A stretch of 45,572 bases of DNA from Phycisphaerales bacterium (GTDB taxonomy: Bacteria > Planctomycetota > Phycisphaerae > Phycisphaerales > SM1A02): positions 1-45,572 of the forward strand of contig SIAR01000018.1 of NCBI GenBank assembly GCA_009691705.1, given 5' to 3'. Positions 25,803-33,759 of the stretch are shown piece after piece (position 1 is the stretch's first letter; each line of letters starts with the position of its first letter). Below the pieces are notes generated by a model. That model was not told the DNA's origin. It did not search any database and was given only the letters and a program-made list of their open reading frames with translations. The translations under genes and the position numbers were made by a program.

Positions 25803-28595
25803 ATGGCTGCTCACGAAACACCATATCGCTACGACGCCGCGCGTGCTGGAGAACTCGAGACGCGCTGGCAGGCCCAATGGCTCGCAACGGGGGCAAATCG
25901 CGCCGCAAATCCCGGTGATGAGTCGTTCGACGCGACGCGTCCCAAGTACTACATCTTGGACATGTTTCCCTATCCATCTGGGGTGGGACTGCACGTTGGA
26001 CATCCCGAGGGATACACCGCGACGGATATTGTGACGCGCTACAAAGTGATGCGCGGATTCAACGTCTTGCATCCGATGGGATGGGACGCATTCGGATTAC
26101 CCGCCGAACAGTACGCGGTGCAGACTGGCGTGCATCCCGCCGTGACGACGCGCAGTGCGATCGACAATTTTCGTCGACAACTGCAGCGACTTGGATTCGC
26201 GTACGACTGGTCGCGCGAGTTTGGCACGATTGATCCTGACTATTACCGGTGGACGCAGTGGATATGGTTGCGCGCCTACCACTCCTACTACGACGAGTCG
26301 CGTGGGTGCGCCCGACCAATCGCAGAACTCGAAGCGAAGTGTCGCCATGAAGATCGTCCCCTCGGCGATGACGGCGTAGTGTGGTCGCAGAGCACCCCTC
26401 AGCAGCAGCAGGCCTATCTTGACACGTTGCGCTTGGCATTCATCGGGTCGCAAACGGTGAATTGGTGTCCAGCGCTTGGAACTGTGCTCGCCAACGAAGA
26501 AATCGTCGACGGGCGCAGCGAGCGGGGCAGTCACCCTGTCTTTCGAATGCCGCTGCGTCAGTGGATGTTTCGCATAACCGCATATGCGCAGCGTTTGCTC
26601 GATGATCTTGCACTTGTAGAGTGGCCAGATTCGACGCGCACGATGCAATCTGAGTGGATCGGTCGCAGCGAAGGCGCCGAGGTGAAGTTCGCCGTTGAAG
26701 GATTTGGCGACCTGACAGTTTTCACCACGCGACCCGACACGCTCTTTGGTGCTTCGTACATGGTTGTTGCTCCAGAGCATCCACTGGTCGAATGGGCGCT
26801 GGCGAAATGCCCCAAGAACTTCAAAGAAATCACGGAGTATGTCGCGTGGTCGCGCAATCGTTCAGACGTCGACCGGCAGGCAGAGAGCCGCGAGAAGACT
26901 GGCATTGCCCTTGGAATCACGGCGATGAATCCCGCGACGGGAGAGTCGATCGCAATCTGGACCGCCGACTACGTGCTCATGGCATACGGCACTGGTGCGA
27001 TCATGGCAGTCCCGGCTCACGATGAACGTGACTTTGCTTTCGCAGCGCGATTCAAACTTCCCAGTCGACAAGTCGTTGCTGCTGCCGATGGCACGCCGTT
27101 CACGGCAGATGCTGCCGCGTGCGGCGCAGGAGTCGCCTGCAACTCACACAACGGCGACCTCTCAATCGATGGTCTCACCACAGCAGTCGCGACGACAACG
27201 ATGATCGATTGGCTCACTGCAACAAAACGCGGCGCGCGACGGGTCAATTTTCGATTGCGCGACTGGCTCTTCAGTCGCCAGCGCTACTGGGGCGAGCCCT
27301 TTCCAATCGTCTTCGACGAGCGGGGGATGCACTTTCCTGTCAGTGAGAGCGCGCTGCCAGTGCAACTTCCGCAACTTGTCGACTATGCGCCGGTGCAGAG
27401 CGATCAACCCGTGCCTCCGCTGGGCAAGGCGACCGCGTGGGTCAACACAACAGCCGGAGAAGCGGGCATCGATGCGAAACTGCTCGATCCTGCGACGGCC
27501 GTGCGCCGTGAAACAAACACCATGCCAGGCTGGGCCGGATCATGTTGGTACTACCTGCGGTACTGCGATCCAAAGAATGCAGCGCGGTTCGTCTCGAAAG
27601 AGGCCGAGCAATACTGGATGGGTGACCGCGGAGTCGATCTCTACATCGGCGGCTCAGAGCACGCCGTGTTGCATCTCTTGTACGCGCGATTCTGGCACAA
27701 GATGCTCTTCGATCTGGGTGAGGTCTCGACGGTCGAACCGTTCGCAAAGCTCTTTCATCAAGGGATGATCACGAGTTTTGCGTTCGAGCGCGCCGATGGA
27801 ACGCTTGTCGCAACCGACGCAGTGCATGAGGCAGATGGCGGATGGATCGAAACAGCCGCACACGCGCCTGTCACGCGGGTCATTGCGAAGATGTCAAAGA
27901 GTCTCAAGAATGTCGTGACTCCCGATGAAGTTGTTGCAGAGTATGGCGCCGACACGCTGCGTCTGTATGAGATGTACATGGGACCACTCGCCGAGTCGAA
28001 GCCGTGGAACACCCGCGATATCGCCGGAGTCTTTCGCTTTCTGCAGCGTGTCTGGCGGCTCGCGATTGATGAACGCACTGGAGAGTTGCAGCTCGCGCGT
28101 AAGGCAGACCCTGCCGTCGAGCGCCAGTTGCATCGTTCGATTCACAAAGTTGCGCAAGACATCGAGCGGTTGGCGTTCAACACAGCGATTGCGGCCTTGA
28201 TCGAACTCGTGAATGCTGCCACTCGGCCAACAGCGATGAAAGACGCCGCAGATGGCGGACTCACCGCCGATCAACTGAGCCGTTTCTTGCGCGCGCTCGC
28301 CCCATTTGCTCCGCACATATGCGAAGAATTGTGGCAGCGTCTTGGCGAGCGGACATCGATTACCAAATCGCAGTGGCCCGCCGTGGATGAATCGCAACTC
28401 GTCGATGAGATTCTTGCGCTGCCTGTGCAGATTCAGGGCAAAGTTCGGGCGCACGTGACTGTCCCATTCAATGCCGATGCGGCGCAGATTGAGGCGATCG
28501 TGCTCGGCGATGCCAAGGTGCAAGAGGCGATGGCTGGTCGCCCTCCCAAAAAAATCATCGTGGTTCCAAAGCGCATGGTGAACGTGCTGGTCTGA
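25803..28595 (+). CDS. leuS: Leucyl-tRNA synthetase
   Basis: Class Ia aminoacyl-tRNA synthetase that charges tRNA-Leu. 930 residues with PYPSGVGLHVGHPEGYTATD (HIGH-type motif H64-V-G-H67), a zinc-binding-type insertion region without clear CxxC, the CP1 editing domain (FTTRPDTLFGASYMVVAPEH and the T-rich AYGTGAIMAVPAHDERD), FRLRDWLFSRQRYWGEP, TMPGWAGSCWYYLRY, and KMSKS at 696-700. The C-terminal anticodon-binding helices and the small end domain follow. All catalytic and editing motifs are intact. A tRNA-Leu(UAA) gene lies 6.5 kb away but is not linked in transcription. Confidence 0.98.
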   Translation: MAAHETPYRYDAARAGELETRWQAQWLATGANRAANPGDESFDATRPKYYILDMFPYPSGVGLHVGHPEGYTATDIVTRYKVMRGFNVLHPMGWDAFGLPAEQYAVQTGVHPAVTTRSAIDNFRRQLQRLGFAYDWSREFGTIDPDYYRWTQWIWLRAYHSYYDESRGCARPIAELEAKCRHEDRPLGDDGVVWSQSTPQQQQAYLDTLRLAFIGSQTVNWCPALGTVLANEEIVDGRSERGSHPVFRMPLRQWMFRITAYAQRLLDDLALVEWPDSTRTMQSEWIGRSEGAEVKFAVEGFGDLTVFTTRPDTLFGASYMVVAPEHPLVEWALAKCPKNFKEITEYVAWSRNRSDVDRQAESREKTGIALGITAMNPATGESIAIWTADYVLMAYGTGAIMAVPAHDERDFAFAARFKLPSRQVVAAADGTPFTADAAACGAGVACNSHNGDLSIDGLTTAVATTTMIDWLTATKRGARRVNFRLRDWLFSRQRYWGEPFPIVFDERGMHFPVSESALPVQLPQLVDYAPVQSDQPVPPLGKATAWVNTTAGEAGIDAKLLDPATAVRRETNTMPGWAGSCWYYLRYCDPKNAARFVSKEAEQYWMGDRGVDLYIGGSEHAVLHLLYARFWHKMLFDLGEVSTVEPFAKLFHQGMITSFAFERADGTLVATDAVHEADGGWIETAAHAPVTRVIAKMSKSLKNVVTPDEVVAEYGADTLRLYEMYMGPLAESKPWNTRDIAGVFRFLQRVWRLAIDERTGELQLARKADPAVERQLHRSIHKVAQDIERLAFNTAIAALIELVNAATRPTAMKDAADGGLTADQLSRFLRALAPFAPHICEELWQRLGERTSITKSQWPAVDESQLVDEILALPVQIQGKVRAHVTVPFNADAAQIEAIVLGDAKVQEAMAGRPPKKIIVVPKRMVNVLV

Positions 28596-28643
28596 AATCG
28601 GTTGGGGTTCGCTGCGCAATTGGTTACGCTTCATGGAGCACCC

Positions 28644-30017
28644 GTGACGAGTCCAGAAGATCACGCCGATGAACAGCCAGTCCATGGCTGGGAAGTTGAG
28701 CCGCAAGAGAGCGGATTTGTCGCGTTTTGGCCCCACGAAGAGGCGTTGACTGCTGCTGAGTTTTCGACAGCAGTTGCCGCGTGGGTTGGCGGCGAGGTCA
28801 GCATCGACGCGATCGAGACTGACGACGACGCGATCTGGGCCTTCGGAGTGCAGATGCCCGGAATCGACTCAGGACTCGTCGTCTGGTGCGAGCGATCGCG
28901 CGATCTCTCTGAGCGCGACCAGACTCAGATTGGCGATGGCGCATCGCAATCACCGTGGGTGATTCGCTTGCAAACGATTCTCTCATCGGACGAGCCGGCC
29001 GAAGAGTATTTCATGTGTGTTGGATTGCTCGGCGGAGCGATGCCAGATGTCGTGGCCATCCTCGATGTCGTGACTGGCGAGGTGTATCCACGGGCGCGCA
29101 TAGATCGCGACTTTCTGACTGAGGATGCCGCGCCCGTCGAGCGATTGCTCTGGCGACTTGGACGGTACGAGGCACTACCCGATGGCGATTGCGCGTTTGT
29201 TTTGCTTGGCACCTGCGGACTCTCGCGCTGCGGGATTCCAGAACTCGAGTTGATTGAAGTGCCGCGCGAGCACTCCGAATCTGGTGCCGTGCTGTTGCAC
29301 ACACTCGCCGGATTGCTGCTCGAAAACGAGATGCCTGATCCAGGCGAGACTCTTGAGATAGGCGATGACTTGGTCGTGCGCTTTCAGAAAGTTGGTGATG
29401 TAACGCCGTGTGTGACCGCGTCGGCCGCGGGCTCTGAACCCTGGCGTGTGCAAGCGCGCGAACATGGTCTCAGCGAATTCGCCTTGCCGCGCGCGGTGAT
29501 CTGTGCCGAGAAGGCTCTGGGCAACTTTCGATCATTGTGGGTCTGGCCGCGCGAAGTTGTTGAGCGCATCGAAGCGGGCAAGGCCGTGCTCTACATGACG
29601 CAGCACAGTGTGCGATCGACCGAGCGGCGCGCCCGTTCGACGTGGGGCTTGTTCGCAACGGCGTTTGCGAGTCTCATGCGCACTGGAAACCCAGACTTTC
29701 AAGAACTTGCCCGCACGGGATTCACCGTGCAGGCACCCGTGCCCGACACCGCTGGCGACCGCATCGAGCAATCGTGGTTTCGTGTGCAGAAGATTGATCA
29801 CGACGCGGTGACCGTCGCAGTCGTCGATCAACCAATCACTCGCCAAGATGTGGCGCCGGGATTCCAGTTCACGATGCCCACATCGAATGTCACAGACTGG
29901 CGCGTCGAGATTGGCGACGAGATGTTTGATCCCGATGATGCCGATTCATTGATGCTCGCGATTGACCGCGTGCGCAACGTCGACGCAGTGCCTCCCGCGC
30001 GCGAGGAGAATTCGTGA
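28644..30017 (+). CDS. Uncharacterised acidic protein with DUF2314-like end
   Basis: 457 residues, acidic, no signal peptide or TM segment. The C-terminus (about 400-440) resembles DUF2314: a Trp-containing strand (EQSWFRVQKID), a 'VDQPI' strand and a closing segment SNVTDWRVE, a pattern of DUF2314 proteins. The larger N-terminal part looks like the DUF4026-type architecture sometimes joined to DUF2314, but this is tentative. Function unknown. Start: GTG at 28644 with GGAG 5 nt upstream; an in-frame TTG at 28602 has no site. It follows leuS by 48 nt and overlaps the DUF2007-like gene by 4 nt, so the two are co-translated. Confidence 0.72.
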   Translation: MTSPEDHADEQPVHGWEVEPQESGFVAFWPHEEALTAAEFSTAVAAWVGGEVSIDAIETDDDAIWAFGVQMPGIDSGLVVWCERSRDLSERDQTQIGDGASQSPWVIRLQTILSSDEPAEEYFMCVGLLGGAMPDVVAILDVVTGEVYPRARIDRDFLTEDAAPVERLLWRLGRYEALPDGDCAFVLLGTCGLSRCGIPELELIEVPREHSESGAVLLHTLAGLLLENEMPDPGETLEIGDDLVVRFQKVGDVTPCVTASAAGSEPWRVQAREHGLSEFALPRAVICAEKALGNFRSLWVWPREVVERIEAGKAVLYMTQHSVRSTERRARSTWGLFATAFASLMRTGNPDFQELARTGFTVQAPVPDTAGDRIEQSWFRVQKIDHDAVTVAVVDQPITRQDVAPGFQFTMPTSNVTDWRVEIGDEMFDPDDADSLMLAIDRVRNVDAVPPAREENS

Positions 30018-30433
30018 CAGACTCCGACGATCAAAATCGTTTGGTCACGGTGCACCTCGCGTCAAGCGAATTCGAGGCGCAGTCGGTGGCAGCGATTCTG
30101 CGCGACCGCGAGATCATGGTGGCCGTGTTTGGTGCGGCAATCCAAGCATTCGGGCTCGATGTGGTTGGCAATCGCATGCTCGGCGGCATTCCCGTGCAGG
30201 TACGCGCGCAAGATCTCGAACGTGCAAAGTCGGCGCTGCGAGCAAACAAGTTTTTGGCGGACAGCGTCGACTGGGACTCGGTCGACGTTGGCGAAGAGGA
30301 TGCGCAAGTCACGGCGCTTGGTCGCCCGAGTCCGATTGACACGTTGGGACGACAGATGGTGCGCGCCGGACGCATCGCCGCGATTGCGATCGTTGTGCTG
30401 AGTCTCATTGCGTGGGTTGTGCGGTGCGCTTGA
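30014..30433 (+). CDS. DUF2007-like protein with C-terminal TM anchor
   Basis: 139 residues. The first 80 match the DUF2007 (putative signal-transducing protein) pattern: a strand near the start (LVTVHLASSEFEAQSVAAIL), a DREIMVAVFG turn, and a closing GIPVQVRAQDLERAKSAL. DUF2007 has a ferredoxin-like fold of unknown role. A hydrophobic helix at about 117-137 (RIAAIAIVVLSLIAWVV) probably anchors it, with the domain cytoplasmic. GTG start overlapping the previous stop (GTGA). Confidence 0.75.
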   Translation: MTDSDDQNRLVTVHLASSEFEAQSVAAILRDREIMVAVFGAAIQAFGLDVVGNRMLGGIPVQVRAQDLERAKSALRANKFLADSVDWDSVDVGEEDAQVTALGRPSPIDTLGRQMVRAGRIAAIAIVVLSLIAWVVRCA

Positions 30434-30490
30434 GGCGCACTCGTGGAGTTGTTGGCTACGGCACTCGCAAAGGACCGCCGCTGGCGCGGC

Positions 30491-30496
30491 TATGAT
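30491..30496 (+). promoter_or_regulatory. Putative -10 element, PilZ-like gene
   Basis: TATGAT, 8 nt before the ATG at 30505. It supports that start over the in-frame ATG at 30547. Confidence 0.55.
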
Positions 30497-30504
30497 CGAG
30501 CGCT

Positions 30505-31362
30505 ATGCCAGCATCTCGATCGCGAACGTCTGAGTGGAAGAGAAGTATGCAGCAGGTCTTCGAGCGGGGGGGAACGCTTGAGATTTCTGTCGCGCGCAGC
30601 GGTGCTGCCACGCCAACGCAACTCGATCCAGTCGAAGCGGCGGGATCAGCCGATCTCGTCTGGCGATTGAAGATTGTTTCGCTTGAAGAAGAATCGGTGG
30701 TTGTTGAAGCGCCCGTCGCTTTTGGCAAGACATTTCACATCGAAGATGGGATGGCTCTTCTGGGCGCGATTACGATCGGTCAGAATCGCTGGAAGTTCAC
30801 GACTCGAAAACTATTCGATGAACAACCCACAGGATCACGTGGCGCGTGCATGCGGCTGCAATTGCCCGACGGCGTCGAGCGATGCTTGCGACGATTCGTG
30901 CGCGTTGAGACCGCCGCATTGAATCTGCCGAGTGTGAGCATGTGGCCGTTGCTCGATCCACGAACAATCGTTGCGGCAGAGACGGCCAACGATGCAGCGT
31001 TTCATGCCTTTGCGGCGGGTGCCCCAATGGCGACCACAGCCACCCCCATGCCGACCGTTGGACCAAAGTTTTCTGCAACACTGATGAATGTGGGAGGTGG
31101 TGGTGTGGGGTTGCGTGTTGAACCGCAAGACTCTGCGGTGCTCGGTCGCCACCGAATTTTCTGGATCGAGATTCCACTCGGCCTTGACCATCCCGTTCCG
31201 ATTGTTGCAACCGGAAAGGTCGTGCATACGCACCTCGATAGTTCGCAGCGCACCTACATCGGCGTATCATTCGACTTCACATTTCACATGGCTCATCAAC
31301 AAGTTGTTGTTGAGCAGATTCATCGCGCAATGCAATTCGCACAGATTCGCAAGGAGGCCTAA
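30505..31362 (+). CDS. PilZ-like protein (possible cyclic-di-GMP effector)
   Basis: 285 residues, cytoplasmic. The N-terminal half is beta-rich and has the layout of a YcgR-type N-domain. It is followed by a possible PilZ domain: RRFVR (R129-x3-R133) fits the RxxxR motif, and the later NVGGGGVGLRVE fits the D/N-x-S-x-x-G motif, except that Ser is Gly. PilZ domains bind cyclic di-GMP through these two motifs; with Ser missing, binding may be weak or absent. A Met/Ala/Thr-rich linker sits between them. An HD-GYP phosphodiesterase at 38129 shows that the organism probably uses cyclic di-GMP. A Bax-inhibitor-like gene starts 2 nt downstream. Confidence 0.6.
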   Translation: MPASRSRTSEWKRSMQQVFERGGTLEISVARSGAATPTQLDPVEAAGSADLVWRLKIVSLEEESVVVEAPVAFGKTFHIEDGMALLGAITIGQNRWKFTTRKLFDEQPTGSRGACMRLQLPDGVERCLRRFVRVETAALNLPSVSMWPLLDPRTIVAAETANDAAFHAFAAGAPMATTATPMPTVGPKFSATLMNVGGGGVGLRVEPQDSAVLGRHRIFWIEIPLGLDHPVPIVATGKVVHTHLDSSQRTYIGVSFDFTFHMAHQQVVVEQIHRAMQFAQIRKEA

Positions 31363-31364
31363 AC

Positions 31365-32174
31365 ATGTCACTCGTATCTACCAATCCAATTCTCGCTGAT
31401 GGGGTTCTCGCAGGCGCACTGGGGCAAGTCGATCGATCGACCCAACTCTGCACCGTCTCGGGAGTCATCAATAAAACCGCTGGATGTGTGCTTTTAGCCG
31501 CAGTTTCTGGGGCGGTGGCTGTTCCGATCACCAAGGCATTTCCGGCCGCAATCTGGATCGCATTCTTCGCCTCACTTGCCATCTCAATCGCATCCATCTT
31601 TCTCGTGCGCAAGTCGCCGCGGATGGCGGCATCGGTCACAGTGCTCTACTCAGCAACGCAGGGGTTCATGCTCGGCGCACTTGGCATGTTGCTAGAAGGC
31701 ATCCTCGCGGCAAACAAGATTGCGGTCCCCGGCGGAATCGCTCTGCAAGCTTTCGTGATTGTCGTGGCGTTGATGCTCGCGATGCTCACTCTCTTTCGTA
31801 TGGGCATTCTCACTGGCGGCGCGATGTTTCAGAAGGTGCTCTCAGTCGTCACGCTCGGAATCTTTTTCATGTTTCTGATTTCAATGGTGATGAGCCTCTT
31901 CGGAGCGAGCATGCCATTCCTCTCACTCTCTAGTGCCGCAGGTGGTGGCAGCGCGGCGCTCATTGGGCTGGGCATCAACGCGGTCATCTTGATCGTCGCG
32001 GCGCTCTGGTTGATTGTTGATTTTCGTCAAGTGCAGGATGCCGTCACCGCTGGAGCTCCGGCATCGGCTGAGTGGTATCTCACCTTCGGCTTGATCGTCA
32101 CGCTTGCCTGGGTCTATCTCGAAGCACTGAAACTCGTCTTTCGCATCGCCATGATGTTTGGCGAGCGAAAGTAG
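31365..32174 (+). CDS. Bax inhibitor-1/YccA-family membrane protein
   Basis: 269 residues with about seven hydrophobic segments. It begins with the short cytoplasmic motif SLVSTNPILADG, in the form STNPI common to the BaxI_1 subgroup, and has conserved parts such as YSATQGFMLGA and a C-terminal WYLTFGLIVTLAWVYLEALKL with acidic residues. The wider TMBIM group includes pH-sensitive calcium leak channels; the bacterial YccA group can also affect FtsH. No more specific role can be read. A strong AAGGAGG lies 8 nt before the ATG and overlaps the end of the PilZ-like gene, so the two are an operon. Confidence 0.88.
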   Translation: MSLVSTNPILADGVLAGALGQVDRSTQLCTVSGVINKTAGCVLLAAVSGAVAVPITKAFPAAIWIAFFASLAISIASIFLVRKSPRMAASVTVLYSATQGFMLGALGMLLEGILAANKIAVPGGIALQAFVIVVALMLAMLTLFRMGILTGGAMFQKVLSVVTLGIFFMFLISMVMSLFGASMPFLSLSSAAGGGSAALIGLGINAVILIVAALWLIVDFRQVQDAVTAGAPASAEWYLTFGLIVTLAWVYLEALKLVFRIAMMFGERK

Positions 32175-32179
32175 CGCGA

Positions 32180-32458
32180 TCAATACTCTTTCGAATCGCA
32201 TGAACCGTAATCGTCGACATCTGCTTGCGCAGGATCGGCGAGATCGGTGCTGAAATCGATTCCAGCTTCGATCTTAAAAACAAGGTGCGCCATGTATGAC
32301 ATCTCCACGGGATGATCGTGACCGAATCGTCGTGCGACGTTCCGAAAGATGTCTGTAACGCGCGGCGCAACGCATTCGATGATGCGTCGATCCCCGTTGT
32401 CTCGAAATAGTGCGTAGTACCCGTCGCCGAGATAATCCACTGATAGGTCGCCGTCCAT
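32180..32458 (-). CDS. Small acidic protein, unknown function
   Basis: 92 residues, not recognised. Acidic, no signal peptide; sequence begins MDGDLSVDYLGDGYYALFRD, followed by a basic amphipathic stretch (DIFRNVARRFGHDHP) and an Asp/Glu/Tyr-rich end. It is well supported as a gene by a near-perfect AAGGAGG Shine-Dalgarno site 7 nt before the ATG. It is the last gene of the minus-strand group with the DUF4145-like and TerB-like genes (57-nt gap), and ends 5 nt from the convergent Bax-inhibitor gene. Confidence 0.7.
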   Translation of the reverse strand: MDGDLSVDYLGDGYYALFRDNGDRRIIECVAPRVTDIFRNVARRFGHDHPVEMSYMAHLVFKIEAGIDFSTDLADPAQADVDDYGSCDSKEY

Positions 32459-32515
32459 GGTCGATCCTCCTTGCGTGCAAATGTACTCACGCCTGGTGAT
32501 TCTCTCCACTCCAAC

Positions 32516-33328
32516 TCAATAATTGTCGGTCGCCAATCGTTCGCGCGCGTCGCGAAACGCAGACTCTTGCGCATCGAGGCGCTGCTTCACAGCGTTGAGT
32601 TGCGCCTCAGCTTCACGGCGCGCATCTCGGCTCGCTCGCCCGAATGTTGGATGCTCGAGCAACTGCTCAAGCTCGAGTGCCATGATGAGCGCCATCGTCT
32701 CGGCGTCGATGTCTGACTCACCAGCCGTCGCCGCAACGGCGTCGAGTCCGTCGAGTTCGCTCTGGTAGCGCAGCGTTTCTTTGGCGCGTTGCGTATCGTC
32801 GCGGTAGAGCAAGAGCGCCTCGCGCGTTCGCTGTCGGCGCTGTTCAATCTGATCTTCAAGTACTTCTGCCGCAGCGACTTGCGGATCAACTCCTGTGTGC
32901 CGGGAACCAGCGAGTGGCACCTGAAAATCTCGCCGCGGTCCGGCAGGTTTTCGGGTGAGCGCCTGCGTGTACCAGTAACTCAGCGAATGCGCGTCGCGCA
33001 ACCGACGCAGAGCTGTCGAACTCGGAGCCGTTCCGCCGTGCACTGCAGAGTTTCCATCGCGGCGAATTGCATGCATGCTGTCAGCCTCGCGGCGGGGAAG
33101 CACGCCACGCCGCTCGAGCTCGCCGAGCGTGACTCCAAGTTCAGGTGGAAGGGCATTCCCCAAAGTGACGCGCGCGAGCGTCGACGCCATCATCTCGACC
33201 ATGAGTCGCAACTTGAAGAGACAAGCTTCAGGATCGGAATGCGCGTAGGTCTCGGCCTGTTTGCCGAGCCGTGAAAGGCGCCGGTCGATTGCCTCGAGAA
33301 AGCCGAAGTTTGCCGAGGGTTCTTCCAT
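32516..33328 (-). CDS. DUF4145-like protein with coiled-coil tail
   Basis: 270 residues. The N-terminal half (about 5-125) closely follows the DUF4145 pattern found ahead of the nuclease/helicase in some type I restriction HsdR subunits: FLEAIDRRLSRLGKQAETY, ACLFKLRLMVEMMA, LGELERRGVLPRREADSMHA, and the signature RRDGNSAVHGG. The usual HsdR nuclease and helicase domains are absent. A short Pro/Arg linker is followed by a long charged coiled coil (about 160-265: EQRRQRTREALLLYRDDTQ and repeated Glu/Ala/Arg heptads). Function unknown. It starts 2 nt after the TerB-like gene, so they are co-transcribed. Confidence 0.72.
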   Translation of the reverse strand: MEEPSANFGFLEAIDRRLSRLGKQAETYAHSDPEACLFKLRLMVEMMASTLARVTLGNALPPELGVTLGELERRGVLPRREADSMHAIRRDGNSAVHGGTAPSSTALRRLRDAHSLSYWYTQALTRKPAGPRRDFQVPLAGSRHTGVDPQVAAAEVLEDQIEQRRQRTREALLLYRDDTQRAKETLRYQSELDGLDAVAATAGESDIDAETMALIMALELEQLLEHPTFGRASRDARREAEAQLNAVKQRLDAQESAFRDARERLATDNY

Positions 33329-33330
33329 CG

Positions 33331-33747
33331 TCAATTCATCGGGATCACGGGATGCAACATGTCGGTCAGGATGCGGGCGCCGAGGCAGCACTCTTCGACC
33401 TGCGCCGAATTGAGCCGCATCGCACTCGCCAGCGCCGATGCCCACCGAACCTCTGATGGATCCATCTTTCGATCGAGCAGCGCGATCATCAGCGCACCAG
33501 TCAGAAACTTCTCGCGCGTCTCGATTGGCAGGGCCGCGACACCCGCGAGGCAGTCGATCAGCGAAAGGCGCTCAATTCGCGCGGGAGATTTTCCTTCGAT
33601 GCACACGTCTTCAGAGAAGCCGAGTACCGACTGTGCGAAGAGTCCTGCGGCAGAAAGTTGAGTCTGCGCAGTCTGATTTGCGCACGCCGCGGTCATTCCG
33701 CGCGCCGTCAGAAACCAGAGTGTTGCTCGTTCAATATCCGCAGACAT
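33331..33747 (-). CDS. TerB-like helical protein
   Basis: 138 residues, all-helical, soluble. Residues about 80-125 (GALMIALLDRKMDPSEVRW and SAMRLNSAQVEECCLGA) match the TerB/DjlA-type pattern, in which an acidic D-x-x-[VM]-D-x-x-E turn follows a helix. TerB-like domains occur in tellurite-resistance and other stress systems. Here the acidic residues (D94, D98, E101 approximately) are kept. The N-terminal half has no recognised domain. A TAACCT element 6 nt upstream makes it the probable first gene of the three-gene minus-strand unit. Confidence 0.6.
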   Translation of the reverse strand: MSADIERATLWFLTARGMTAACANQTAQTQLSAAGLFAQSVLGFSEDVCIEGKSPARIERLSLIDCLAGVAALPIETREKFLTGALMIALLDRKMDPSEVRWASALASAMRLNSAQVEECCLGARILTDMLHPVIPMN

Positions 33748-33753
33748 GGCAAT

Positions 33754-33759
33754 AGGTTA
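33754..33759 (-). promoter_or_regulatory. Putative -10 element, TerB-like cassette
   Basis: TAACCT on the minus strand, 6 nt from the ATG at 33747; only 9 nt separate this gene from the CoA-transferase stop, so it overlaps no coding start. Confidence 0.5.

Noticed and set aside
32516-33328. A type I restriction system based on the HsdR-like DUF4145 protein
   Set aside because: No nuclease, helicase, HsdM or HsdS gene is nearby, and the protein ends in a coiled coil, so a restriction system is not supported.
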